A stretch of 64,000 nt of DNA from Rhodococcus erythropolis NBRC 15567 (lineage in GTDB: Bacteria > Actinomycetota > Actinomycetes > Mycobacteriales > Mycobacteriaceae): contig NZ_BCRM01000019.1 in assembly GCF_001552595.1 (NCBI RefSeq), positions 62,001-126,000 of the forward strand. The letters are read 5' to 3'. Every line of letters starts with the position of its first letter. Position 1 is the first letter of the stretch. Below are positions 7,277 to 18,300 of the stretch, one piece after another. Under the pieces are notes generated by a model. The model searched no databases. It saw only the letters and a list, made by a program, of their open reading frames with translations, and was not told where the DNA came from. A program made the translations under genes and the position numbers.

Positions 7277-8863
7277 ATGCACGGCGAGCCCACCTCCATG
7301 TCCGCACGGTCGTCCGACACCGCGATCGTCGGTGACGCGTCCGATTCCACCACCACTCGGGAGCAGTTCCGTGCCCTCGCAGCTGAGCACCGGGTCGTTC
7401 CGGTCACTCGGAAAGTGTTGGCGGACTCCGAAACTCCGCTCTCGGCGTACGAGAAGTTGGCCAGCAATCGTCCAGGCACCTTCTTGCTCGAGTCGGCCGA
7501 GAACGGTCGTTCGTGGTCGCGGTGGTCGTTCATCGGCGTCGGGAGTCCGGCTGCACTGACCGTCGTGGACGGAGAGGCGGCTTGGTACGGCAATGTTCCG
7601 GCCGGTGCTCCGGCCGGCGGTGACCCGATCGATGCACTCGGTGCCACCCTCGAACTACTTCGTTCGGAGCGACTTCCCGACCTACCCCCGCTGACCGGCG
7701 GAATGGTCGGATTCCTCGGTTACGACGCGGTGCGGCGCCTCGAGAGATTGGGTGACTCCGCGGTCGACGACCTGCAGATACCCGAGATGGTCATGCTGCT
7801 TGCTGCCGACATCGCCGCTGTCGATCACCACGAAGGGGCGATCACCCTCATCGCCAATGCGGTCAACTGGGACGGCACCGACGAGCGTGTCGACACGGCG
7901 TACGACGACGCGGTCGCCAGGTTGGACGCGATGACTCGCGCTCTCGCGGCGCCGGCGAAATCGACGGTGTCGACATTCTCGAAAGCGACTCCGAACTACC
8001 GTCGTCAACGCACCACCGAGAGCTTCGGTGTCGACGTCAAAAAGTTGATCGGCGACATCGAAGCGGGCGAGGCATTCCAGGTAGTTCTCTCGCAGCGATT
8101 CGAGATCGATTGCACTGCAGCACCGATCGACGTGTACCGGATGCTGCGCGCGTCGAACCCCAGTCCGTACATGTATCTGCTCAACGTGCCGAACGGTGAT
8201 GGAGAGACGGCGTTTTCGATTGTCGGTTCGAGCCCTGAAGCACTGGTCACCGTCGCCGAGGGCGTCGCGACAACACACCCGATCGCTGGAACCAGATGGC
8301 GCGGTGCCACAGAGGAGGACGACATCCTGCTCGAGAAGGACCTCCTCGCCGACGAGAAGGAGAACTCCGAGCACCTCATGCTCGTCGATCTGGGGCGAAA
8401 CGATCTGGGTCGTGTCTGTCGCCCGGGCACGGTGAAGGTGCACGACTACCGGCACATCGAGCGGTACAGCCACGTGATGCATCTCGTATCGACTGTCACC
8501 GGTCATCTGGCCGAGGGAAAGCACGCTCTCGACGCGGTCACCGCATGCTTCCCCGCTGGAACCCTGTCAGGGGCACCCAAGGTGCGTGCGATGCAGCTGA
8601 TCGAAGAACTCGAGCCCACCAGGCGGGGTATCTACGGCGGCATCGTCGGCTACCTCGACTTCGCCGGCGACGCCGACACCGCGATCGCGATCCGAACGGC
8701 ATTGATCAAGGACGGGATCGGATATGTCCAGGCGGGCGCCGGCGTCGTCGCCGACTCGGATCCGGTCTACGAGGACACCGAGGCCCGCAACAAGGCGATG
8801 GCAGTGCTGAGCGCCATCGCGTCGGCGCACACCCTGCGCACCATCGGAGGTGACGATCAGTGA
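7277..8863 (+). CDS. trpE: Anthranilate synthase component I
   Basis: TrpE makes anthranilate from chorismate with ammonia from the glutaminase subunit, the first step of tryptophan synthesis. The 528-residue product has the N-terminal regulatory region with the LLES tryptophan-site motif (in [14 protein letters not shown]) and the C-terminal chorismate-binding domain (AGTLSGAPK, and [16 protein letters not shown] near the end). ATG 7277 gives a protein starting MH, as in mycobacterial TrpE; an ATG at 7298 is the alternative. The stop overlaps the next gene by 4 bp. No trpG or trpD follows here, so those functions must be encoded elsewhere. Confidence 0.95.
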   Translation: MHGEPTSMSARSSDTAIVGDASDSTTTREQFRALAAEHRVVPVTRKVLADSETPLSAYEKLASNRPGTFLLESAENGRSWSRWSFIGVGSPAALTVVDGEAAWYGNVPAGAPAGGDPIDALGATLELLRSERLPDLPPLTGGMVGFLGYDAVRRLERLGDSAVDDLQIPEMVMLLAADIAAVDHHEGAITLIANAVNWDGTDERVDTAYDDAVARLDAMTRALAAPAKSTVSTFSKATPNYRRQRTTESFGVDVKKLIGDIEAGEAFQVVLSQRFEIDCTAAPIDVYRMLRASNPSPYMYLLNVPNGDGETAFSIVGSSPEALVTVAEGVATTHPIAGTRWRGATEEDDILLEKDLLADEKENSEHLMLVDLGRNDLGRVCRPGTVKVHDYRHIERYSHVMHLVSTVTGHLAEGKHALDAVTACFPAGTLSGAPKVRAMQLIEELEPTRRGIYGGIVGYLDFAGDADTAIAIRTALIKDGIGYVQAGAGVVADSDPVYEDTEARNKAMAVLSAIASAHTLRTIGGDDQ

Positions 8864-9567
8864 GTGAGAACGAGTCGATTGCAGCGGAGCAGCCTACAAG
8901 GGCTTCTCGTGGCACCGCTGTGCCGAGAACGCTTTTGCTTGCACTGTCGGCAGCAGCTCTGTGGGGCAGCTCACGAATGACGTGGGTTCATCTGACCTCG
9001 AGCGACGGCAAGACGCTGGAGCGGACGACGGACCTCGACGGCAGCACCTGGGCGGCGGCGATGACTCCGCTCGCGCTCGCGCTTCTGGCGGCGATCGCGG
9101 CGTCGTTCGCGGTGCGAGGTTGGGCCCTTCGTGTGGTCGGACTGTTGGTGGCACTCGTCGCCGTCGCGGTAGCGGTTCCGGCGGTGCAGTTGTTGGTGTC
9201 CGGAGCCTCTTCGGACCGAGCGGTGGAGTTGGCCGAGTTGTCCGGTCACCCGGAAGATCTCTCGACGACTGTTTCGGTACTGCCTGCCTTGCTTGCGTTG
9301 CTCGGAGCGGTGGCGGCGCTCGGCGCAGCAGTACTTCTGATGCGCAAACCTCCAGTGCGAGGCGGGTTGTCGTCGAAGTACGACAACCCTGCCGCCCGCC
9401 GCGAAGCTGCAGCCAAGCTCGGTCAGGGAGACACACCCGCGTCGGACGAGCCTGTGACACAACGGATGTTGTGGGACGCGCTCGATGCCGGAGAGGACCC
9501 GACAGTGGCTGACGGGGACGACGGAGCTGGGGGAGGCAACGGTGCGAAACCGGGGTCGTCGCACTGA
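8860..9567 (+). CDS. Trp biosynthesis-associated membrane protein
   Basis: This 235-residue protein has four predicted membrane helices (about residues 22-38, 68-90, 94-112 and 138-162) and a hydrophilic, Gly/Asp/Ala-rich C-terminal tail. It matches the conserved actinobacterial family found inside trp operons (Rv1610 position, TIGR02234-like). GTG start overlaps the trpE stop (GTGA), so it is translationally coupled to trpE. Biochemical role is unknown; an involvement in tryptophan or precursor transport is only a guess. Confidence 0.85.
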   Translation: MSENESIAAEQPTRASRGTAVPRTLLLALSAAALWGSSRMTWVHLTSSDGKTLERTTDLDGSTWAAAMTPLALALLAAIAASFAVRGWALRVVGLLVALVAVAVAVPAVQLLVSGASSDRAVELAELSGHPEDLSTTVSVLPALLALLGAVAALGAAVLLMRKPPVRGGLSSKYDNPAARREAAAKLGQGDTPASDEPVTQRMLWDALDAGEDPTVADGDDGAGGGNGAKPGSSH

Positions 9568-9626
9568 GTAAGACTGAACCCTCACCTGCGTGGGTACCCC
9601 GGCGGAGTAGCAAAATTTCGTCCCAC

Positions 9627-9632
9627 TAGGCT
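9627..9632 (+). promoter_or_regulatory. Possible trpC promoter -10 element
   Basis: TAGGCT between the membrane-protein gene and trpC resembles an actinobacterial -10 hexamer. It lies 60 bp before the trpC ATG, leaving a short leader with agaaagga (9674-9681). It would let trpCBA be transcribed apart from trpE. Confidence 0.35.
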
Positions 9633-9692
9633 GAGACCACCCTGATGACGTATCTCACATCGGGCTCTTGCCCAGAAAGGATTCGGGCCACG

Positions 9693-10502
9693 ATGACCGT
9701 ACTCGACTCGATTCTCGACGGGGTGCGCGCTGATGTCGCCGCCCGCGAAGCCGTACTCGACTTCGCTGCAGTCAAGGCTGCTGCGGCCGCTGCACCGCCT
9801 GCACTCGATGCTGCAGCAGCACTTCTGGAATCGAGCATCGGCGTCATCGCCGAGGTCAAGCGAGCGAGCCCCTCAAAGGGTGCGCTGGCCGACATTGCCG
9901 ATCCCGCAGAGCTTGCCGCGGCTTACCAAGCCGGTGGCGCACGCATCATCAGTGTTCTCACCGAAGAGCGCCGTTTTCACGGCTCGTTGGCCGACCTCGA
10001 CGCAGTCCGTAAAGCGGTCACCATTCCGGTGCTGCGCAAGGACTTCATCGTGGGGCCGTACCAGATTCACGAAGCTCGCGCTCACGGCGCCGACGTCATC
10101 TTGCTGATCGTCGCGGCACTCGAACAGCAGGCGCTCGCCTCGCTGATCGATCGCACCGAATCTCTGGGAATGACTGCCCTCGTCGAGGTGCACACCGAGG
10201 AAGAAGCCAACCGCGCGCTCGAAGCCGGCGCCAAGGTGATCGGTGTCAACGCGCGCAATCTCAAAACCCTCGAGGTGGACAAGAACACCTTCGGTCGCAT
10301 TGCTCCCGGTCTGCCGACCGAGACGATCAAGATCGCCGAATCGGGTGTTCGCGGAACTGCCGATCTGTTGGCGTACGCCGGTGCGGGCGCCGACGCAGTG
10401 CTCGTCGGTGAAGGCCTCGTGACCAGCGGCGACCCTCGCAAGGCCGTCGCAGATCTGGTCAATGCCGGTGCACACCCGTCCTGCCCCAAACCGTCTCGAT
10501 AA
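9693..10502 (+). CDS. trpC: Indole-3-glycerol phosphate synthase
   Basis: This TIM-barrel enzyme closes the indole ring from carboxyphenylamino-deoxyribulose phosphate. The 269-residue product shows the family signature [10 protein letters not shown] (about residues 54-63), LRKDFI with catalytic Lys116, [13 protein letters not shown] and the phosphate-binding ESGVRG/VLVGEGL loops. ATG 9693 with agaaagga upstream is chosen; a start 48 bp earlier lacks a ribosome site. As in mycobacteria it is monofunctional (no TrpF half). Confidence 0.95.
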   Translation: MTVLDSILDGVRADVAAREAVLDFAAVKAAAAAAPPALDAAAALLESSIGVIAEVKRASPSKGALADIADPAELAAAYQAGGARIISVLTEERRFHGSLADLDAVRKAVTIPVLRKDFIVGPYQIHEARAHGADVILLIVAALEQQALASLIDRTESLGMTALVEVHTEEEANRALEAGAKVIGVNARNLKTLEVDKNTFGRIAPGLPTETIKIAESGVRGTADLLAYAGAGADAVLVGEGLVTSGDPRKAVADLVNAGAHPSCPKPSR

Positions 10503-10510
10503 AGCGCTTC

Positions 10511-10545
10511 ACCCGCCCGGCGTGCTTTGATGCACCCGGGCGGTG
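10511..10545 (+). terminator. Strong GC stem-loop between trpC and trpB
   Basis: CACC(C)GCCCGG pairs with CCGGGCGGTG, and inside it GTGC pairs with GCAC around a TTTGAT loop, giving a stem of about 14 bp with one bulge. It begins 8 bp after the trpC stop. There is no T-run after it, so it may be an intrinsic terminator without a U-tract, an attenuator, or an mRNA-end stabiliser. Confidence 0.6.
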
Positions 10546-10576
10546 ACCAGCGACACCGTTGGGGCAGACTGGTGGG

Positions 10577-11926
10577 GTGACTTCACGTACTCAGGAACCA
10601 GGCTCCGGTGCAGTATTCAAGGGCGGCAATCTGCCGCCGGCCAGCGCGGGACTCACCGAGCGCTCTCACGACCCGGATGCCGGAGGGCATTTCGGCGTCT
10701 ATGGCGGACGGCATGTGCCGGAAGCCCTCATGGCGGTTATCGAGGAAGTCACTGCGGAGTACGAAAAGGCTCGCGCGGACGACACGTTCTTGAACGAACT
10801 CGATCGCTTGCAGCGCGATTACACCGGGCGTCCGTCGCCGATTTTCGAGGCAACACGAATGAGCGAGTTCGCCGGTGGTGCGCGCATCATTCTCAAGCGT
10901 GAAGATCTGAACCACACCGGTTCTCACAAGATCAACAACGTTCTCGGTCAGGTTCTGCTGGCGAAGCGTATGGGCAAGACCCGCATCATCGCCGAGACCG
11001 GAGCGGGCCAGCACGGTGTGGCATCGGCCACCGCCTGTGCACTGCTCGGTCTCGAGTGCGTCATCTACATGGGTGCTGTCGACACCGAACGTCAAGCACT
11101 GAACGTCGCACGCATGCGCCTGCTCGGCGCGGAGGTCGTCTCGGTCGAGACCGGTTCGCGCACGCTCAAGGACGCGATCAACGAAGCCTTGCGCGACTGG
11201 GTTTCCCACGCGGACAACACCTATTACTGCTTCGGTACCGCGGCAGGCCCGCACCCGTTCCCCACCATCGTTCGCGACTTCCAGCGAGTGGTCGGCCTCG
11301 AAACACGCGTCCAGGTTCAGGCACTGACCGGCCGCCTGCCCGATGCAGTCACAGCCTGCGTCGGAGGCGGCTCCAACGCAATCGGAATCTTCCACCCGTT
11401 TATCGACGATCTGTCGGTACGGCTGGTTGGCTACGAAGCAGCCGGCGACGGTGTCGAAACCGGAAGGCATGCAGCAACGTTCGCCGGCGGTACCCCTGGC
11501 GCATTCCAGGGTGCCTACTCCTACCTGCTCCAGGACGAAGACGGTCAGACCATCGAATCGCACTCGATCTCTGCTGGTCTGGACTACCCGGGCGTCGGAC
11601 CCGAGCACGCTTACCTGAGCGATATCGGGCGTGCCACCTACGAACCCGTCACCGACAGCGAAGCGATGGATGCTCTACTGCTGCTCTCGCGCCGCGAAGG
11701 CATCATCCCGGCCATCGAATCCGCCCACGCCGTTGCCGGCGCGCTCCGACTGGGCAAGGAACTCGGCGAGGGCGCGATCATCGTCGTCAATCTCTCCGGT
11801 CGCGGTGACAAGGACATGGACACCGCCGCAAGCTGGTTCGGTCTCTTCGACGGCGCCTCGAGTCAGGCAACCGCTCCGGCTGATGCAGCAGACCAGAACG
11901 ACAACACGGAAGGCTCGGACAAGTGA
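10577..11926 (+). CDS. trpB: Tryptophan synthase beta chain
   Basis: TrpB joins indole and serine using PLP. The 449-residue product has the PLP lysine in [10 protein letters not shown] (Lys118 from this start), the ETGAGQHG catalytic loop and the phosphate-binding [10 protein letters not shown] motif. The GTG at 10577 is preferred over the TTG at 10559; CAGACT lies 6 bp before it, so a leaderless start is possible. The C-terminus is extended by about 25 Ala/Asp/Asn-rich residues. Stop overlaps trpA by 4 bp (GTGA). Confidence 0.95.
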   Translation: MTSRTQEPGSGAVFKGGNLPPASAGLTERSHDPDAGGHFGVYGGRHVPEALMAVIEEVTAEYEKARADDTFLNELDRLQRDYTGRPSPIFEATRMSEFAGGARIILKREDLNHTGSHKINNVLGQVLLAKRMGKTRIIAETGAGQHGVASATACALLGLECVIYMGAVDTERQALNVARMRLLGAEVVSVETGSRTLKDAINEALRDWVSHADNTYYCFGTAAGPHPFPTIVRDFQRVVGLETRVQVQALTGRLPDAVTACVGGGSNAIGIFHPFIDDLSVRLVGYEAAGDGVETGRHAATFAGGTPGAFQGAYSYLLQDEDGQTIESHSISAGLDYPGVGPEHAYLSDIGRATYEPVTDSEAMDALLLLSRREGIIPAIESAHAVAGALRLGKELGEGAIIVVNLSGRGDKDMDTAASWFGLFDGASSQATAPADAADQNDNTEGSDK

Positions 11927-12726
11927 GCGAACGACCATCACGCCTCGCACCCACCTTTGCAGCGTGCAAGGCTGACAAGCGTGCCGCCCTCGTCGGTTAC
12001 CTGCCTGCCGGTTATCCGACCGTTCCCGAATCGATCGACGTGTTCAAGGCGATGGTCGACGGTGGCTGCGACATCATCGAAGTCGGTGTCGCGTATTCCG
12101 ATCCGGTCATGGACGGTCCGACCATCCAGCGTGCAGCCGAAACCGCACTCACCAACGGCGTTCGCCTTCGCGACATCTTCACCGTGATCGAGCAGATCAG
12201 TTCGGTCGGCGGCAAGGCCGTCGTGATGACCTACTGGAACCCGGTACTGCAGTACGGCGTCGACAAGTTCGCACGAGACCTCGCTTCTGCCGGCGGGCTC
12301 GGACTCATCACCCCCAACCTCATTCCGGAAGAAGCAGGCGCCTGGATGGAAGCATCCGAGGAGCACCACCTCGACCGGATCTTCCTTGTCGCCCCGTCCT
12401 CGACGGAAGAACGGCTCGCGATGACACTCGACGTGAGTAGTGGATTCATCTACGCGGCCTCGACAATGGGTGTCACCGGCGCTCGCGACGCCGTGTCGTC
12501 GATGGCTCCGGAACTGACCGCACGAATCCGCGCGCATTCCGACATTCCCGTCGGCGTCGGATTGGGTGTTCGGTCCGGCGCACAAGCTGCCGAAATCGCG
12601 GCATACGCCGATGCCGTCATCGTCGGCTCGGCTCTGGTCTCCGCGGTCGAGAACGGCTTGGGAGCGGTTCGCTCGCTCACCGAAGAACTCGCCGAGGGCG
12701 TCCGCTCGGCTACCGTGGCGTCGTGA
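11923..12726 (+). CDS. trpA: Tryptophan synthase alpha chain
   Basis: TrpA cleaves indole-glycerol phosphate and passes indole to TrpB. The 267-residue TIM barrel carries the catalytic pair Glu53 and Asp64 in [19 protein letters not shown], spaced 11 residues apart as in the Salmonella enzyme (Glu49/Asp60), plus the STMGVTGAR phosphate loop region and [12 protein letters not shown] start overlaps trpB; the stop overlaps lgt by 4 bp. The coupled trpB-trpA-lgt arrangement is the same as Rv1612-Rv1614. Confidence 0.95.
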   Translation: MSERPSRLAPTFAACKADKRAALVGYLPAGYPTVPESIDVFKAMVDGGCDIIEVGVAYSDPVMDGPTIQRAAETALTNGVRLRDIFTVIEQISSVGGKAVVMTYWNPVLQYGVDKFARDLASAGGLGLITPNLIPEEAGAWMEASEEHHLDRIFLVAPSSTEERLAMTLDVSSGFIYAASTMGVTGARDAVSSMAPELTARIRAHSDIPVGVGLGVRSGAQAAEIAAYADAVIVGSALVSAVENGLGAVRSLTEELAEGVRSATVAS

Positions 12727-13796
12727 CCTCAACTGTGGACCTACTGGCCTATATCCCCAGCCCGCCCCAAGGCGTCTGGTACGTCGGACCGGTAGCGCTG
12801 CGCGCCTACGCGCTCTTCATCATCCTCGGCATCATCGTCGCGATCGTGTGGGGAGATCGTCGTTGGGTCGCCCGCGGCGGCGAGAAGGGGACCGTTCTCG
12901 ACATCGCGATCTGGGCTGTTCCGTTCGGTCTGATCGGTGGCAGGCTCTATCACGTATTGACCGACTGGCCCGCCTATTTCGGCGAGAACGGTCAGCCTCT
13001 CGATGCACTCAAGGTGTGGCAGGGAGGCCTCGGAATCTGGGGAGCTGTGTTCCTCGGCGGCATCGGTGCGTGGATCGGCTGCCGTCGACGCGGCATTCCG
13101 GTTTCCGCGCTCGGTGATGCGATTGCGCCCGGAATCCTGCTCGCGCAGGCCATCGGTCGTATCGGCAACTACTTCAACCAGGAGTTGTACGGTCGCGAGA
13201 CCACCGTCCCATGGGGCCTCGAGATCTTCGAGCGTGTGAACTCCTCCGGCCAGCTCGATCAACTGGCAGGTGTCTCCAACGGAGAAGTCATTCGGGTCGT
13301 TCACCCGACGTTCCTCTACGAAGCTGTGTGGAACGTCCTGATCGTGATCCTGCTGGTCCTCGTCGACCGCCGATTCAAGATCGGTCACGGACGCCTGTTT
13401 GCTCTGTACGTCGCGGGTTATTGCCTGGGCCGGTTTGTCGTCGAACTGATGCGCGACGATTTCGCATACGAGATCGCCGGCATTCGAGTCAACACATTCA
13501 CTTCGGGGATCGTGTTCTTCGCCGCACTGGCCTACTTCTTCCTGGCGAAGAAGGGTCGTGAGGATCCGGCTGATTTGAAGTCCAAGGACTACGTCGCTGC
13601 TGTAGCTGCCGGTGAAGCAGGAGTCGCGGCGCCAGTTACCGAAACTGATTCGGCGAAGGCCGACGCGAAAGGCGCCGACGCAGAAGATTCTGAATCCGAT
13701 GCTGCTGAATCCGCTTCCAGTGAGGCAAGCGCCTCCACGGCAGCGTCGGATGAGTCGTCGGACGCGGTGAAGCTGTCGAAGAAAGACAAGCCGTGA
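12723..13796 (+). CDS. lgt: Prolipoprotein diacylglyceryl transferase
   Basis: Lgt transfers diacylglycerol from phosphatidylglycerol to the lipobox cysteine of prelipoproteins, in the inner membrane. The 357-residue protein has about seven membrane helices, the Lgt signature GRIGNYFNQELYGR, the YHVLTDW motif and a C-terminal HPTFLYE. After the last helix (about residue 275) there is an 80-residue Ala/Ser/Asp/Glu-rich cytoplasmic tail, absent from the E. coli enzyme but seen in other Corynebacteriales. GTG start overlaps trpA and the stop overlaps the next gene. Confidence 0.95.
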   Translation: MTSTVDLLAYIPSPPQGVWYVGPVALRAYALFIILGIIVAIVWGDRRWVARGGEKGTVLDIAIWAVPFGLIGGRLYHVLTDWPAYFGENGQPLDALKVWQGGLGIWGAVFLGGIGAWIGCRRRGIPVSALGDAIAPGILLAQAIGRIGNYFNQELYGRETTVPWGLEIFERVNSSGQLDQLAGVSNGEVIRVVHPTFLYEAVWNVLIVILLVLVDRRFKIGHGRLFALYVAGYCLGRFVVELMRDDFAYEIAGIRVNTFTSGIVFFAALAYFFLAKKGREDPADLKSKDYVAAVAAGEAGVAAPVTETDSAKADAKGADAEDSESDAAESASSEASASTAASDESSDAVKLSKKDKP

Positions 13797-14218
13797 CAGG
13801 TCCCTATTCGCAAGGGGGGTTCCCCGAGGATCAGGGACCGGTCTACGGCGCGCCCAATCCGTACGGATATCAGCAGCCACCGCCCGCTCCATCGATGTAC
13901 GGGTTCGGAGATCCCTATGCGCCGTACGGTCGGCACCCGGTAACGGGGGAACCGTATTCCGACAAGTCGAAAGCTACAGCTGGACTGTTGCAGATCTTGC
14001 TGGGCTTCCTCGGAATCTGTGGAGTCGGTCGTCTTTACATCGGGAGCGTCGGCATCGGACTGTGCCAACTGCTCGGCATGTTCTTCGCGCTGTTCATGTC
14101 CGCGTTCCTCATCGGAATTCCATTTGCCATCGGAATTTGGATCTGGGCGTTCGTCGACGGCATCGTGATACTTTCGGGCAATGCGCGGGACGGTGTTCGC
14201 CGGCCGTTACGAGGATGA
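13793..14218 (+). CDS. TM2 domain membrane protein
   Basis: This 141-residue protein has a Pro/Tyr/Gly-rich N-terminus (about residues 1-45) and then a TM2 domain: two membrane helices joined by a short polar loop, introduced by PVTGEPYSDKSK and GVGRLYIGSVGIG. GTG start overlaps lgt by 4 bp, so it is expressed with lgt. The next gene is a longer paralogue. The role of bacterial TM2 proteins is not established. Position matches Rv1615. Confidence 0.85.
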   Translation: MTGPYSQGGFPEDQGPVYGAPNPYGYQQPPPAPSMYGFGDPYAPYGRHPVTGEPYSDKSKATAGLLQILLGFLGICGVGRLYIGSVGIGLCQLLGMFFALFMSAFLIGIPFAIGIWIWAFVDGIVILSGNARDGVRRPLRG

Positions 14219-14338
14219 ACCGCGAGGATGAACCGCGAAGACAGATGTGTGGGGGACCGGCCTCGCGAAGGTCGAACCCTTCTCGCGGCCGAATAGCAAA
14301 AACGATCACGTACCGTCGTCGAATCGAAGGAAAGTACG

Positions 14339-15226
14339 TTGCCTAACTTGAACAAGAATCCGGAACCGTCCGAGTCGGGGGACTCGTCAGGATCGCAGCC
14401 GCCGGTTCCACCCCAGTTCGGGTCGCCGTTCGACTACGACGCGACGGCGGATGCGTCGTTGACGGAAACCTCGGCGCCAACGGAAAAGACTCCGTCGACG
14501 GAGACCACCGGCACCGGTCCAGGCTGGGACACGTATTCGGGAGTCGGGAACGGCCCGGGCTGGGGAAACCACCCCATCTACCCGCCGCCGACCGGAACCG
14601 AATCGACTACAGCGTTCCCCTCTGCCGATTCTGATTCCACCCCGAATCAGCCCACGGCGCCGTACACGTCGCAGGAAAGTTACGCCGCCCAGAACTATCC
14701 GGCGACCGACTATCCGGCGCCGGACTACTCGAGGCCGACCCAAACCCCGACGGACGGTCCCGTCTACGGTGCGCCGGCAGATCAGACTCCGAATCCCTAC
14801 GCGGCTCCGCCGCAGGGCTACCCCGCCGCTCCGCCGCAGGGAAGCCAGAATTACGGTCAGCAGCAGGGCTACCCCCAGCCTGGATATTCGCAGCCCGGTT
14901 ACGGTCAGGCGCAGGGATACCCTCAAGGTCAGGGTTATCCTCAGCCTGGCTTCGGCCTTGTCGACCCGTCCGCACCGTACGGACGTGACCCGATGACCGG
15001 CGAACCGTATTCGGACAAGTCGAAGACGACCGCCGGATTGCTGGGCATTCTGCTCGGCGGTTTCGGAGCAGGACGTTTTTACCTCAACCAGCCCGGCATG
15101 GCTGTCGCACAGATCGCGGTCACTTGGTTGACGTGTGGAATCGGTGGCATCTGGCCGCTCATCGACGGAATCATGATGTTGACCGGCAGTGTGCGCGATC
15201 AGTACAACCGACCTTTGCGTAGCTGA
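14339..15226 (+). CDS. TM2 domain protein with Pro/Tyr/Gln-rich N-terminal region
   Basis: The 295-residue product has about 210 residues of low-complexity Pro/Tyr/Gln/Gly/Ser sequence, with repeated YPQPGYSQPGY and QGYPQ units, followed by a TM2 domain starting at PYGRDPMTGEPYSDKSK. It is a clear paralogue of the previous gene in the C-terminal ~85 residues. TTG start at 14339 is chosen for aaggaaag 5 bp upstream. The disordered region would face the cytoplasm or the wall depending on topology, which is unknown. A strong terminator follows. Confidence 0.83.
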   Translation: MPNLNKNPEPSESGDSSGSQPPVPPQFGSPFDYDATADASLTETSAPTEKTPSTETTGTGPGWDTYSGVGNGPGWGNHPIYPPPTGTESTTAFPSADSDSTPNQPTAPYTSQESYAAQNYPATDYPAPDYSRPTQTPTDGPVYGAPADQTPNPYAAPPQGYPAAPPQGSQNYGQQQGYPQPGYSQPGYGQAQGYPQGQGYPQPGFGLVDPSAPYGRDPMTGEPYSDKSKTTAGLLGILLGGFGAGRFYLNQPGMAVAQIAVTWLTCGIGGIWPLIDGIMMLTGSVRDQYNRPLRS

Positions 15227-15247
15227 TCGAAAACGATGTTCGGAACT

Positions 15248-15286
15248 GTGGCCCCCTGACGCTCGTCGTCAGGGGGTCACACTTTT
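15248..15286 (+). terminator. Rho-independent terminator after the lgt/TM2 genes
   Basis: GTGGCCCCCTGACG pairs with CGTCAGGGGGTCAC (one mismatch) around a 5-nt loop, followed by acttttctct. It separates the lgt/TM2 genes from gltB. Confidence 0.85.
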
Positions 15287-15357
15287 CTCTCGCGACCTGC
15301 GGTTATGTGCTGATAAACTAACGAACGTCGGCTGCATGACCGTGTGGAGGTCGCCGA

Positions 15358-18300
15358 GTGCCGTTTTCTCGAATACCTGATCCTCGAGGCCTGTACGACC
15401 CCGATCAGGAAACCGATTCATGTGGTGTAGCCGTAGTAGCAGACACCTCTGGACGTCACCTGCATTCCATTGTCGACGAGGCGCTCGCGGTCCTGGCCAA
15501 TCTCACCCACCGTGGCGCGGTCGGGCGCGAGTGCAACAGTGGTGACGGCGCGGGCATCCTTCTTCAGCTGCCGACGGAATTCTTCGACGCGGTGACCGCG
15601 TTCGAGCTTCCACCACCCAACGCGATGGGTGAGAACACCTACGCAGCCGGAAACTGCTTTCTCCCGGTGGATCAGGAAGCACGTGGGCGCGCGGTAGTTC
15701 GGATACACCGGTACGCAGCGGCAGAAGGACTGCGGATTATCGGGTGGCGGGAGGTCCCAGTCGACCGTGACTGCGTCGGAACCGTTGCCGCGCAGTGCGC
15801 TCCGTACATCAGTCAATGTTTTGTGACGTGCGCCGAGCCAAGAGATCGCAGTGTGGGCGGAATTGCCTTGGACCGACGAGTGTTCGCGCTCAGGAGACAA
15901 GTCGAGCGAATTCATTCGGCCGATGATGCGGTGTATTTCCCCTCGTTGTCCGCCCGAACCATCGTGTACAAGGGCATGCTCACGCCGACGCAGTTACCCG
16001 GTTACTTCACCGACCTATGCGACGCCCGAATGCGAACTGCCTTGGCGGTCGTGCACAGTCGGTACTCCACGAACACTTTTCCGTCGTGGTCACTTGCTCA
16101 GCCGTATCGCTGCATCGCTCACAACGGCGAGATCAATACGATTGTGGGAAACAGGAATTGGATGCGCGCTCGCGAGCCGATGTTGCGGAGCGCACTTTTA
16201 GGTGGGGACATCGATCGCATGTTTCCGATCTGTACCCCGGGTGGATCCGACTCTTCGTCGTTCGACGAAGTGCTCGAGTTTCTGACGCTCGGGGGCCGCA
16301 GTGTGCAGCACGCCATCGCGATGATGATTCCCGGTGCCTGGGAGAACGATTCTTCGATGCCAGACGAGATGAGGGCCTTCTACCAATTTCACGCTTGCCT
16401 GATGGAACCATGGGACGGTCCGGCGTCCGTGACGTTCAGCGACGGCACTGTTGTCGGGGCGGTGTTGGATCGCAACGGTCTTCGCCCAGGGCGATGGTGG
16501 CGGATGAGGAACGGCCGTATCGTGTTGGCGAGTGAGAGCGGTGTGTTCGACGCTCCGACGTCCGAGGTGTTGGAGAAGGGGCGCCTCGAACCGGGTCGAA
16601 TGTTCCTCGTCGACACCGCTCGCCGTGGCATCGTTTCCGATGCGGAGATCAAATCCGAACTCGCGAGCACAGCCCCCTACCGGGAATGGGTCGACGGGGG
16701 ATTGGTCGATCTCGAGGAAATCCCCGAGTCGGCGCCTGCTCGAGGCGATCCGGCTCCGCTGTTGCAAAGGCAGCTGCTCTTCGGATACCAGGCAGAGGAC
16801 TTGCAGGAAGTTCTCCTTCCAATGGCTCGCTCAGGATCGGAGCCGTTGGGATCGATGGGAGTCGACACACCTCTCGCCGTTCTCTCGGATCGGCCGAAGC
16901 TGTTGTACGACTACTTCGTCCAGCTCTTTGCTCAGGTGACGAACCCGCCTTTGGACGCGATTCGCGAGGAAGTCGTCACTACGCTTGGTGTCACCCTCGG
17001 CGCTGAGCAGAACTTGTTCGAAGCGTCGGCGCTGTCGTGCCGAAGGATTGTTCTCGATAAACCGGTGATCGGACCGGGGAAGATGGCGAAGGTCGCCGAA
17101 CTATGCGGCGCAAGAACTCCGAGAAGCGCTGTCCTACGGGGAGGTTTCGATCCGAGAGGCAGTCTCGGCGAAGGCGTCGAGAGGCTTCGTGAGTCCGCCC
17201 GAACGGCCGCCGCAGCCGGAATCGAGATTCTGGTGATCTCCGACCGTGGATCGGGCCCTGAGCAGGCTCCCATTCCGTCATTGCTCGCAGTATCTGCCGT
17301 GCACCACGATCTGGTTCGTCATGGCCTGCGAACCAAGGTTTCCCTCGTCGTCGAGTCGGGTGACGCGCGCGAAGTTCATCACATCGCGCTGCTGATCGGC
17401 TACGGTGCGGCGGCTGTCCACCCCTATCTTGCTCTCGAATCGGTAGAAGCACTCAGCGAGCAAGACGAACTTCCCGGGATAGATTCGAAAATGGCATCGG
17501 ACAACTATCTGAGAGCGGCAAATTCCGGCGTGCTCAAAGTGATGTCGAAGATGGGAATCGCTACGGTTCACTCCTACACGGGCGCACAGGTATTCGAGGC
17601 AGTGGGCTTGGGCCGAGAATTGGTCGACGAATACTTCTGCAACACACGGAGTCGGATCGGCGGGATCGGTATCACCGAAGTCGCGCGAGAAGTTCTGATG
17701 CGTCACGCGGCCACGTATCGTACGGTGCAGCATCGTCAGTTGAGCAGCAGTGGAGAGTTCCGGTATCGCCGCGGTGGTGAATTGCATGTGTTCACACCCG
17801 AGTCCGTGTTCTTCCTTCAGCATGCGACCCGGACGGGGCGAAGTGAGATGTTTCGTCGCTACAGCGATGAAGTCGATCGACTGAGCGCGCAGGGCGGAAC
17901 ACTTCGGGGATTGTTTCGATTTCGGCGTGAGATTCGTCAGCTGATTCCCCTCGATCAGGTCGAACCCGTCGAGATGATTCTCGCTCGATTCAACACCGGT
18001 GCGATGAGCTACGGTTCCCTCTCTGCCGAGGCGCACGAGACGATGGCGGTTGCGATGAATGCTCTCGGCGGACGTTCGAACACCGGTGAGGGCGGAGAGT
18101 CACCGGAGCGGTTGCGTGACAACAAGCGTCGAAGCGCAGTCAAGCAGGTCGCGAGTGGTCGCTTCGGGGTGACCAGCGATTACCTGGTCAATGCCACTGA
18201 CATTCAGATCAAGATGGCCCAGGGCGCCAAGCCCGGTGAAGGAGGGCAGCTTCCGGGGTCCAAGGTGTACCCGTGGATCGCGGAAACCCGGTACTCGACA

